Shown in pieces: positions 39,571-45,691 of a stretch of 45,691 nt of DNA. The notes beneath the pieces were generated by a model. It was not told the origin of the DNA, searched no databases, and saw nothing but the letters and a program-made list of their open reading frames with translations. The position numbers and the translations under genes were made by a program. The stretch spans positions 1 to 45,691 of the IMG/VR virus record IMGVR_UViG_3300013021_000003. One strand, written 5' to 3'. Within the stretch, counting starts at the first letter, position 1; each line of letters starts with the position of its first letter. Source of the stretch: a virus.

Positions 39571-39887
39571 ATTTAATCGGAAAAATCTTAATTCTATTTT
39601 GCCTTATATATAGAGGTTGAGGTGGTTAAGTATCTTAACTAGCTTGATTTTTCGACTCAAGGTCAGACTGGGTAGCATTATAGAGTATTACAGAGTTAAT
39701 CTTATTTAATCGGAAAAATCTTAATTCTATTTTGCCTTATATATAGAGGTTGCAAAAAGCTGGTTAAGTATCTTAACTAGCTGGGTTTTTCGGGTCTGAG
39801 CATATTGGAGTAAAATAGAGCATTATAGAGCATATCTAATTTAATCGGAAAAATCTTAATTCTATTTTGCCTTATATATAGAGGTTG
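39571..39887 (-). repeat. Three copies of a 49-bp direct repeat, period about 134 bp
   Basis: Identical 49-bp copies lie at 39571-39619, 39704-39752 and 39839-39887. The spacers are related but diverged: two of them carry a GTTAAG-TAT-CTTAAC palindrome right beside the repeat. On the minus strand the copies end in TTTTTCCGATTAAAT, and a TATAAT, TGTAAT or TCTTAT lies 17 bp beyond TTCCGA, so each unit could be a promoter with an activator site followed by a short transcript. Origin iterons or a packaging site are alternatives. No gene is present. Confidence 0.85.
39758..39782. terminator. Bidirectional terminator-like hairpin inside the repeat array
   Basis: AGCTGGTTAAG and CTTAACTAGCT make an 11-bp stem (one G-U) around TAT. 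It is flanked by five A on one side and GGGTTTTT on the other, so either strand gives a hairpin followed by a U-run. The equivalent hairpin in the neighbouring unit (39624-39640) lacks the flanking A/T runs. Confidence 0.55.
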
Positions 39888-40156
39888 ACTCAGGGTCAGT
39901 CTTGTACTTGAACTCTGGTTTTAGGGTCTTATATGTCTCCTCTGGAGGCAAGTCGGCGAAACCTTGTTTTAGAAAAATGGCTAAAAGTGGTCTGATTTTT
40001 AACGATTTCGATATTTTTTATATAGAATTGGGCTAAAAGGATAATGCTCATTGTATAAATTGTACTGTGGCTTTAGTACTGGGTGCATACTTTAGTTCAT
40101 ATAAATTGAAGGTAGTTTTAATTGTTAACTAAAATGACTAAAAGGAACTGGGGCTG
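39888..40156. other. Gene-free AT-rich spacer
   Basis: Between the repeat array and the possible terminator I see no reading frame with a ribosome site, no tRNA and no clear promoter. A short CTCC-TCT-GGAG palindrome near 39940 is the only structure noticed. Confidence 0.5.
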
Positions 40157-40196
40157 AAAAGGGGCAGAGTAAGAGTTAGTCTTTTCTCTCTTCCCC
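40157..40196 (-). terminator. Possible terminator of the packaging operon
   Basis: On the minus strand GGGG-AAGAG pairs with CTCTT and, across a 6-nt bulge, CCCC, followed by TTTT. It lies 48 bp after the Cys-rich gene at the end of the terminase-PhoH group. The stem is interrupted, so the call is tentative. Confidence 0.35.
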
Positions 40197-40243
40197 CGCC
40201 CACTTAAATAATGGTCTTATTCTGTTATCCTCTTAACCTATCT

Positions 40244-40390
40244 CTATATCTTATTGTCTTTTCTGTATTTGCAGTTTTCTCCTGCTTTCTTTTCTCTAAA
40301 TTTTCCTATTTGGCAAACCTTAAAGCAGTCTGTCATAGTATAAAACTCACCATATTCACAGTTTCTACACTCCCTACTTAGGTCTTTAAT
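40244..40390 (-). CDS. Cys-rich mini-protein (48 aa) with apparent ATT start
   Basis: The frame is open from within the end of the PhoH gene to TAG 40244. It has no ATG, GTG or TTG near its beginning, but ATT at 40390 lies eight bases after AGGAGG, a perfect ribosome site that overlaps the PhoH stop. Five cysteines (C8, C11, C22, C26, C40 counted from that ATT) suggest a zinc-binding or disulphide-linked fold. An internal ATG (TMTDC) would lose the first CxxC. Translation from ATT is rare but known, for example in bacterial infC. The function is unknown. Confidence 0.5.
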   Translation of the reverse strand: MKDLSRECRNCEYGEFYTMTDCFKVCQIGKFREKKAGENCKYRKDNKI

Positions 40391-40395
40391 TGTTC

Positions 40396-41517
40396 TTACC
40401 TCCTTAATAACTCTCCTAATTCCTTAGCTGACTCACTTCTTTCTACCTTATCTAGTTCAACACAGGCTGTTAATCTACTTCCTTTTAGTCTGTTGGCTAC
40501 AAAACTCAGTCCATTATAAGCAGGTGATAGTCCTCTTTTATCTACCTGTCTTACATCACCAGTTAAAACTAGCTTACTTCCTTTACCCATTCTTTCTACC
40601 AGCATTTTCATTTTATCTGGCTCAATGTCCTGTGCCTCGTCTATTATAAAGAAGGTATCTTTTATATCTCTACCTTTAGCAGTCTGTAGTGGCTGTATTT
40701 CTGGTACTGTTTTCATTTGGAAACTTTTCATATTATCCTCGAATGGCTTAATAAACGGGTCTTGTTTCTCTTTTATCCCACCTGGTAGTATTCCTAACTC
40801 TTCTCCAATTTGAACATTAGGTCTTGATAGTAGAACATTTGAGTACCTCTCCTGTTGTGCTAACTGAATTGCAGATTTTATTGCCAAAGCTGTCTTTCCT
40901 GTACCTGCAACTCCCCATAATATTACTGTAGTAATGTCTGGATTGAAGATTGCGTCATAAGCCATGACCTGTCTTCTGTTAAGTTCATCAATCCCTTGTA
41001 TTTTATGCTTGTTAGACCAGCTAACTTTATGAAGTGTTCCACTCCTATATCTTGCTAGTATAGAGTCGCAGTCTACATATTGGTTTTCGTGTAGTTTCTC
41101 TTTACTCCAGCCTACTGAGTTATGTTCCTGTAGCTGATTATATTCATCTGGAGTTAGTTTTCTTTTAACTACTCCAGTATAAGTGTTAATGTCTGGTTGG
41201 TAATGCTCACACTTAATATTGTTTTCTTTGCCTTCAAGGTATACTCTGTAATCTCCAGTAATCAACTCTAATTCGTGTATCCTACATATATCCAATAGGG
41301 CTTTATCTACAACTTGTTCTGACAATTTGAAGTTTTGGCATTTGATATTATACTTCTTTATTGCTCTTAAAACTGTTCTAGCATTGTATCCAACATTCTT
41401 ACTGTTCTTTAGACCATCTAACTCATCTAAAATAATGAATGGAACTATAATCTCGTCTTTATTTTTCTGAATTAGGCTCGGATTGTCAATTAAACAGTTA
41501 GTATCATAAATTTTCAA
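40396..41517 (-). CDS. PIN-domain / PhoH-like ATPase
   Basis: A 373-aa two-domain protein. Residues 1-110 are a PIN ribonuclease domain: D5 (YDTN), D31/E32 (VPFIILDELDGLK) and D89 (ELITGDYRV) are candidate metal ligands. Residues 180-373 are a PhoH-like ATPase: GVAGTGKT (202-209), LLSRPNVQIGEELGILPG, FFIIDEAQD (289-297) and LVLTGDVRQVD. Together they suggest a nuclease coupled to nucleic-acid translocation. TTG 41517 is supported by AGGAGGCTATTTAA. Phage PhoH proteins are common but their role is unclear; here it sits in the packaging operon. Confidence 0.88.
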   Translation of the reverse strand: MKIYDTNCLIDNPSLIQKNKDEIIVPFIILDELDGLKNSKNVGYNARTVLRAIKKYNIKCQNFKLSEQVVDKALLDICRIHELELITGDYRVYLEGKENNIKCEHYQPDINTYTGVVKRKLTPDEYNQLQEHNSVGWSKEKLHENQYVDCDSILARYRSGTLHKVSWSNKHKIQGIDELNRRQVMAYDAIFNPDITTVILWGVAGTGKTALAIKSAIQLAQQERYSNVLLSRPNVQIGEELGILPGGIKEKQDPFIKPFEDNMKSFQMKTVPEIQPLQTAKGRDIKDTFFIIDEAQDIEPDKMKMLVERMGKGSKLVLTGDVRQVDKRGLSPAYNGLSFVANRLKGSRLTACVELDKVERSESAKELGELLRR

Positions 41518-41533
41518 TTAAATAGCCTCCTCT

Positions 41534-41686
41534 TTACCTCTCTTTAGACCACTGTATTTCTCCTTCAAGCCACTTTAATTCGTCTATCATGTTATAATTG
41601 CATATAGGACAGTTTGCACTTATTATTTCTGACTCAATTTTAACTAAAACTGGGGTTATTTCTCTATTACACTTAGGACACTTCAA
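41534..41686 (-). CDS. Small zinc-ribbon protein (50 aa)
   Basis: From TTG 41686 (AAGGAGGAGAAATT upstream) to TAA 41534. Two CxxC pairs, C3/C6 (KCPKC) and C26/C29 (NCPIC), make a compact zinc ribbon, followed by an acidic aromatic helix (LKWLEGEIQWSKER). Found between terminase and PhoH, so it could be a nucleic-acid or terminase accessory; function unknown. Confidence 0.7.
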   Translation of the reverse strand: MKCPKCNREITPVLVKIESEIISANCPICNYNMIDELKWLEGEIQWSKER

Positions 41687-41700
41687 AATTTCTCCTCCTT

Positions 41701-43323
41701 TTAGCCAAATAATTCGCTATTTGTTCTACCTGCCTTCTTCTTTTTACCATAACTCCTGTAACCTTTGTCCTCAAAGAACGGATTATAGTCCTGTACCTCT
41801 AATTCTGGCATAGCCTCGTTCTTACTAGCCATTATTGCTAGTGCTAAACTATCAGCATAGTCATCATGTGCGTCTTTTTTCATTGGGTGGCTTACTATTA
41901 GGTACTGTCCTTTCCAGTCTTTCTCTAAATCTAGCATTTGTTGCTTGAATTTTCTGTATTTTTTGTACCTAGTTACTCTACTACCACTCGGTATTAGTAA
42001 TCTGTTAGCATGTATCTCTTGATTTAGGTGCTTATACATCTTACTCTTAGACTTTCTACTAAAAGTATAGCTTACTACATCAATTCTTCCATCAAAGTAG
42101 CCCTTAATTCTGTCTGACATTATTTCTCCACCACCAGTTGAGTCAATATACACCGTACTTATATTGAATTTCTCTAAAAACTCTACAATCTGATAGAATT
42201 GGCTGTTGTAATCGTCACCTTTTAACTCCAACCAGTCTAATATCCTTTTTCTGTATCTTTCTACTCCCTCTATATCGTCATATACTGGGTTATCGTAGTC
42301 TATTTCTGTTACTGTTATTACTGTGCTATCACTTTTCTTGGCTATATCAATTCCAGCTGTTTGAACTCCTCTTTTTCTCTCATGCACTAAAGGTAAGTTC
42401 CTTTCTATCTCGCATAGTTCGTTGAATTTGCTCTCTGTTAGGAACATTCCTCTTTCTAGGATAAACTCACAACCATAAGCCATTCTAAATTCATCACTAT
42501 TTTTACCTAATCGCCTTATCTCCTGCTTTATGTATTTTCTATATCTGTCATTATATTTCTGTACCTCTTTATAGTCATATTCAAAATGGAGTTGTCTGTT
42601 CTCCTCTTCATTCCTTCTTCTGTTTCTTCTAATAGCGTCTAAAAAGTCACTCTTAACATTGTTAGCTGTTCCTACCTTTATTACTGTAGCGTTCGTACTG
42701 GCTCCCATTGGGTGAATACTTTTTCTCACCACCATGCTGTCAACATCTTGAGCCTCCTCTACTATAATAAAATGTAGGGTCTCACTCTCAATCTGTGCGT
42801 TCTTATTCGCACTCAAACTGATGGCAATACTTCCATTATCCAACGCTATTACTCTGGTTAAGTCTTCTAAACCTACATCAATGTCGTTACTATTTAATAT
42901 CATTTTAGCATTTCTACTTCTTATTCTAGTATCCATTCTTCCGTAGGTTGTCTGAGCCTGTCTTCCACTAGGTGCGAATACTCCTACTCGTACACCATTC
43001 CTATAAATCTGTATTGGCTCATAATGTGAAAACAATTTAGCTAAAAGTGGTAGTATTACCATAATTCCATCTGCTATTACAGCATTTGTTTCTGTCTTAC
43101 CACTCTGTCTAGCAAATAACGCTGTCAGTTCCTCACCATCATTTTGTATAACGCTTTTAACTATCCCTTCTGCATATTCCCTCTGGTATGGAAAAAATTC
43201 TATCCCTGCCATTTTCTCAGAGAAGGTTACTATATTCTTAGTCATTTCTTCTACATCAAATTCTACTCCTGTCAAGGGTTGTATGTCTTTCTCCTTGATT
43301 GTCCTCATCTGTACTAAGTCCAA
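41701..43323 (-). CDS. Terminase large subunit
   Basis: Packages DNA into the prohead (540 aa). ATPase domain: FARQSGKTE (residues 70-78) is Walker A and FIIVEEAQD (185-193) Walker B with the catalytic Glu. Nuclease domain: GIDIA with D326, VYIDSTGGGE with D394 and DAHDDYADSLALA with D487/D488 supply the acidic metal ligands of the RNase H fold. TTG 43323 is the first start after AGGAGGTGAGGAATTAA, about 20 nt after the expected transcription start. I could not identify a small terminase gene. Confidence 0.92.
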   Translation of the reverse strand: MDLVQMRTIKEKDIQPLTGVEFDVEEMTKNIVTFSEKMAGIEFFPYQREYAEGIVKSVIQNDGEELTALFARQSGKTETNAVIADGIMVILPLLAKLFSHYEPIQIYRNGVRVGVFAPSGRQAQTTYGRMDTRIRSRNAKMILNSNDIDVGLEDLTRVIALDNGSIAISLSANKNAQIESETLHFIIVEEAQDVDSMVVRKSIHPMGASTNATVIKVGTANNVKSDFLDAIRRNRRRNEEENRQLHFEYDYKEVQKYNDRYRKYIKQEIRRLGKNSDEFRMAYGCEFILERGMFLTESKFNELCEIERNLPLVHERKRGVQTAGIDIAKKSDSTVITVTEIDYDNPVYDDIEGVERYRKRILDWLELKGDDYNSQFYQIVEFLEKFNISTVYIDSTGGGEIMSDRIKGYFDGRIDVVSYTFSRKSKSKMYKHLNQEIHANRLLIPSGSRVTRYKKYRKFKQQMLDLEKDWKGQYLIVSHPMKKDAHDDYADSLALAIMASKNEAMPELEVQDYNPFFEDKGYRSYGKKKKAGRTNSELFG

Positions 43324-43346
43324 TTAATTCCTCACCTCCTACTACT

Positions 43347-43375
43347 ATTATACACCTTGTACCATTTTATTTCAA
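43347..43375 (-). promoter_or_regulatory. Packaging-operon promoter
   Basis: TTGAAA (43370-43375), a 17-bp spacer and TATAAT (43347-43352) on the minus strand. The predicted start of transcription, near 43340, is just upstream of the ribosome site of the terminase gene, giving a very short leader. Confidence 0.75.
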
Positions 43376-44024
43376 AATTTCCAACCTAAAACACGCCGAC
43401 CTTATTACCCCTATATCTAAAATATCTACCAACCTCGTTTTATTCCTCCCCTGTATCCATTTATATCTCCCCTGTGTTAATATCTTCTCCCCTACCTTAA
43501 AATTATTCTCTAATTATTCTACCATCTCTTTTGAGTGTGACGGCATCTGGTTGAGTATCCTATTAGTCAATTACTTTAGTTTTAGGTCTACACATAAATA
43601 TGACTTATACTTTAGTTTTTAGTGCTTCATAAAAAAGGTGGTAGGGTGCCTCCTTAACATTTTCCCCTCGTTAAAGGTGGGGTCAAAAATCTGTGCTGTT
43701 CATTACTTTTACATTTCCAATCTGTTACTATACTACTCCCCTGCCTGTGCCGTATCAAATGTGCTGAACTCTAGGCGTAAACTCTTTATCTCTAGTTCCT
43801 TATCTTTTCCCCTGCCAGTTTCTTTTTCTATTTCCTTTCTATTGCCCTGTCTAATTATCTAATCTAAAACTGTTTAACTTCTAATCTATGTTGCTTATCC
43901 TCCAGTCCTTTCCTTACTTTAAACTGGGCTAATTATTTTTACTATTCCTGTCTTTTCTCACCAGCCTTTATTTTCTGTCTGAGTTTTAGTCCTTTCATTA
44001 CCTTACCTTGTGTTACATAAATAA

Positions 44025-44170
44025 CATAAAGCGAACACTTTTCTATGCTTGTAGGCTTACGAAGTGACACTTTTCATTTTCCATTAATTCCCAAAACCCT
44101 TGTCCTCCCCTACATAACAGGCATCTTATTTTACCCCTCAATGCGTTACTTGTGTGTCATAAAGCGAACA
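44025..44170. repeat. Pair of 13-bp direct repeats (cataaagcgaaca)
   Basis: The 13-mer occurs at 44025-44037 and 44158-44170, 133 bp apart; the spacing is close to the 134-bp period of the other array near 39.7 kb. Related GCTTTAT motifs lie near 44274 and 44291. Possible protein-binding sites. Confidence 0.6.
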
Positions 44171-44174
44171 AACT

Positions 44175-44229
44175 TACCATTCTCTACCAGTCGTTACCAG
44201 TCTTTGTATATCGTTACCAATACCTACCA
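44175..44229. repeat. TACCA array phased every 10 bp
   Basis: TACCA starts at 44175, 44185, 44195, 44215 and 44225, exactly 10 bp apart with one empty register at 44205. The surrounding decamers share the minus-strand pattern GANTGGTAA. Sites so placed lie on one face of the helix, as in pac or origin sites bound by oligomeric proteins or in curved DNA. Confidence 0.75.
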
Positions 44230-44645
44230 TTCTCCCCTATATACTAATGTTGCTAAAGTCCAATCAGTATTGCTTTATATCTAAAACTGGGTGCTTTATA
44301 ACTAGGCTTGGGTTGCTTATTTCCTTTCTGTAATTACTGATTTCTTGTCCTTGCTTACCCCTTGCTATCCTTGTCATGACAGGGCTGGTGGTGGTTGCTA
44401 GTCTATTGCAAAATGCCAATATCATTTCCAATTTTTAGGAAAATTAGTGCGTACACCAGTCTGTCTAATTCTCTATTTCTCTATATACTAAAAGTCTATC
44501 TCTTATCTTATTATTACTATACTCTATTTACTTATGTATTTCTTATTATTGTTTCTCTTTCTTATCTATACAACCCAACCCCTTCTCCTTCCCCGCCAGC
44601 TCTGGGATTTCTGAGGTTTCAGTCTTGGCTATTTACCCCTCTATT

Positions 44646-44840
44646 CTACCCCTCTATACAGTACTTTTTAGACATAGCTATATGGGTGGATATAGCCTTT
44701 TTCCAGACTTTTTCCACCCACTTTTTCTTTCCGTCTACCCTTGAGTAAACTTTTACTAAGTATCTTCCTTTACTCTTTCTCTTAGTCCTTACTGTTGTCT
44801 TGGGGCTTGGGAGATATTTTAGTCTTTCTTCTTTTCCCAC
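44646..44840 (-). CDS. Small basic hypothetical protein, 64 aa
   Basis: GTG start at 44840 with AAGGGC close upstream, a weak ribosome site; the frame is open further upstream (to TGA near 44885) without ATG, GTG or TTG. The product is very basic (TVRTKRKSKGRYLVKVYSRVDGKKKW) with a strand-rich middle, suggesting nucleic-acid binding. I considered a small terminase, but it is too short and no helix-turn-helix is visible. Confidence 0.5.
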   Translation of the reverse strand: MGKEERLKYLPSPKTTVRTKRKSKGRYLVKVYSRVDGKKKWVEKVWKKAISTHIAMSKKYCIEG

Positions 44841-44905
44841 GCCCTTATTTTTTACGATTTCCAGCCTTCTTTTTCTAGCTCATTTATCTTTTATGAACTA
44901 AAAGT

Positions 44906-45370
44906 CTAATCGGCTATTACTCCTACTTCCTCTACTTTCTTGATATTGCTCATTATCTTTTCTACTCTCACTTCCAATTTGTCTGTATCGTACTCTTTCT
45001 CAGCCAGTAGGTCGAAGTATCCTGCTTTTCCTCTCGCCTGTTCTTCTGACTTTGCCATTACCTTAGTATCAGTCTTAATTGCTAAACTATCTACATCAAC
45101 TACTGTCACCTCATATAGACTATAATACATTTTATCATTCTCCTCTCTGTTTTTTGGGTCACTCATTTTTCTTAGTTGCTCTTTAGCGTCACTTAACCAT
45201 GCTGTCAATTGCTTTGGCTCTTTGACAACTACTTCTATTCCTAACCTCTCGGCTATTCTTTCTTCCCTTTCTCTTTCTTTTATTCTTTGTGCTACTGTCT
45301 TGGTATTCATCATGTCTATTTCTGCGTGAGTTCTCTGTGGCTCTTCCATTTCTAAAAAGCTCGATGACAT
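44906..45370 (-). CDS. Hypothetical protein, 154 aa
   Basis: Starts at ATG 45370 with a perfect AGGAGGTGATTAA. Residues 1-45 form a charged helix (MNTKTVAQRIKEREREERIAERLG), residues 50-75 another (WLSDAKEQLRKMSDP), and the C-terminal half looks like a small alpha-beta domain (YYSLYEVTVVDVDSLAIKTDTKVMAKSEEQARGKAGYFDLL). No known motif. It could be an accessory gene ahead of packaging; function unknown. Confidence 0.65.
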   Translation of the reverse strand: MSSSFLEMEEPQRTHAEIDMMNTKTVAQRIKEREREERIAERLGIEVVVKEPKQLTAWLSDAKEQLRKMSDPKNREENDKMYYSLYEVTVVDVDSLAIKTDTKVMAKSEEQARGKAGYFDLLAEKEYDTDKLEVRVEKIMSNIKKVEEVGVIAD

Positions 45371-45385
45371 TTAATCACCTCCTCT

Positions 45386-45691
45386 CTATAGCTTATCGAC
45401 ATACCATTTGATTATCTGTTTAGCTTTTTTCTCTGACACTTCTTTTTCTAAGTATCTCTGAGTATTCTTAATGCTCAAGTCTGGAACTGTAACATGATGA
45501 TTTTCATGGGGTGCTATATTCAACGTATCGTACTCGTCTATCCACACTTGCACTCCACCAATATTATCAGCGTCTTCTAATAGCTCTCCCATTCTCAATA
45601 CTTTATACTTCAAGTCCTCTAGGTTTTCTAAATCTACCTGCTCGTACACTTGCTCAGCTATATCTAACTCTGTTCCACTAAGTTGACTAAA
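45386..45691 (-). CDS. Hypothetical protein, 5' end beyond window
   Basis: The frame is open to the window edge: 14 codons (FSQLSGTELDIAEQ) precede the first possible GTG at 45649, so the true start is likely outside. The visible 101 residues are acidic and helical, with a strand pair (GGVQVWIDEYDTLNIAPHENHHVTVPDL) and a basic C-terminal helix (KKAKQIIKWYVDKL). Not recognised. Confidence 0.55.
   Translation of the reverse strand, partial: FSQLSGTELDIAEQVYEQVDLENLEDLKYKVLRMGELLEDADNIGGVQVWIDEYDTLNIAPHENHHVTVPDLSIKNTQRYLEKEVSEKKAKQIIKWYVDKL

Larger units (their letters stand above)
43376..44645. other. 1.27-kb gene-free region with strand-biased CCCCT motifs
   Basis: No convincing gene is present on either strand. 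The plus strand is pyrimidine-rich and carries about 15 CCCCT motifs, all in the same orientation: four near 43408, 43448, 43469 and 43489 lie about 20 or 40 bp apart. The region also holds the TACCA array and TGTTCGCTTTATG repeats listed separately. A location just ahead of the terminase gene is where pac sites and replication origins are often found, so a cis-acting role in packaging or replication is plausible; a decayed gene region is the alternative. Confidence 0.6.

Noticed and set aside
43561-43800. Short minus-strand peptides such as one reading KEAPYHLFYEALKTKV
   Set aside because: About 20 codons, no start codon, stops on both sides; at most a gene remnant.
1-45691. Genome-wide TAG reassignment as in some phages
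   Set aside because: TAG is the natural stop, usually within the next gene's TAGGAGG ribosome site, in about ten genes; only one internal TAG was found.
1-45691. CRISPR arrays, tRNA genes, insertion sequences
   Set aside because: No short repeats with regular spacers, no cloverleaf with conserved T-loop, and no transposase frames were seen.

Overview
The window is a 45.7 kb stretch of a tailed-phage genome (or intact prophage) with a contractile tail, a myovirus. The DNA is AT-rich. Ribosome binding sites are strong AGGAGG types, TTG and GTG starts are common, and genes are tightly packed with TAATG/TAGTG-type stop-start overlaps. This points to a host in the Bacillota. Every credible gene is on the minus strand, so transcription runs from high to low coordinates; the plus-strand open frames are shadows.

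In transcription order: (1) 45.7-44.6 kb holds three unidentified small genes, the first cut by the window edge. (2) 44.6-43.4 kb is a gene-free stretch with strand-biased CCCCT motifs and a 10-bp phased TACCA array. (3) 43.4-40.2 kb is a packaging operon behind a near-consensus promoter: large terminase, a zinc-ribbon protein, a PIN-PhoH ATPase and a Cys-rich mini-protein. (4) 40.2-39.1 kb is gene-free and holds three copies of a 49-bp repeat, terminator-like hairpins, another near-consensus promoter and a long structured leader. (5) 39.1-30.7 kb is the head module: small proteins, SPP1-type portal, a giant MuF-SNF2 helicase fusion, a Prp-like cysteine protease, coiled-coil protein, scaffold, major capsid protein and connectors. 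(6) 30.7-22.6 kb is the neck and tail tube: a stopper gene interrupted by an amber codon, tail completion proteins, sheath, gp19-type tube, a frameshifted tail-assembly chaperone and the tape measure. (7) 22.6-12.4 kb is the baseplate and fibres (CIS-tube protein, LysM protein, hub, gp5-like spike, PAAR tip, gp25, J, I, fibre). (8) 12.4-9.9 kb is lysis: a bifunctional endolysin, holin-like proteins and a possible -1 frameshift ORF, closed by a strong terminator. (9) 9.77-9.2 kb is a promoter-driven, highly structured region of about 500 nt without genes, probably a large non-coding RNA. (10) 9.2-0 kb is the replication operon: family A DNA polymerase, small proteins, a DnaD/RepO-like initiator, a DnaC-like loader, a DUF932 protein and a DnaB-like helicase cut by the window edge.

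How the parts fit: packaging and head genes build a capsid that may carry the MuF-helicase protein. The baseplate is of the T4/contractile-injection type with a PAAR-tipped spike. Three promoters (TTGAAA/TTGACT/TTTACA, 17-bp spacers, TATAAT) look like host sigma-A promoters. The most unusual items are the MuF-SNF2 fusion, the orphan structured RNA, the in-frame amber codon in a probable essential neck gene, the start-less ORF behind a T7 slippery run, the phage-encoded Prp-like protease and the repeat arrays around the packaging genes. All functions are read from sequence motifs alone; no database search was possible.
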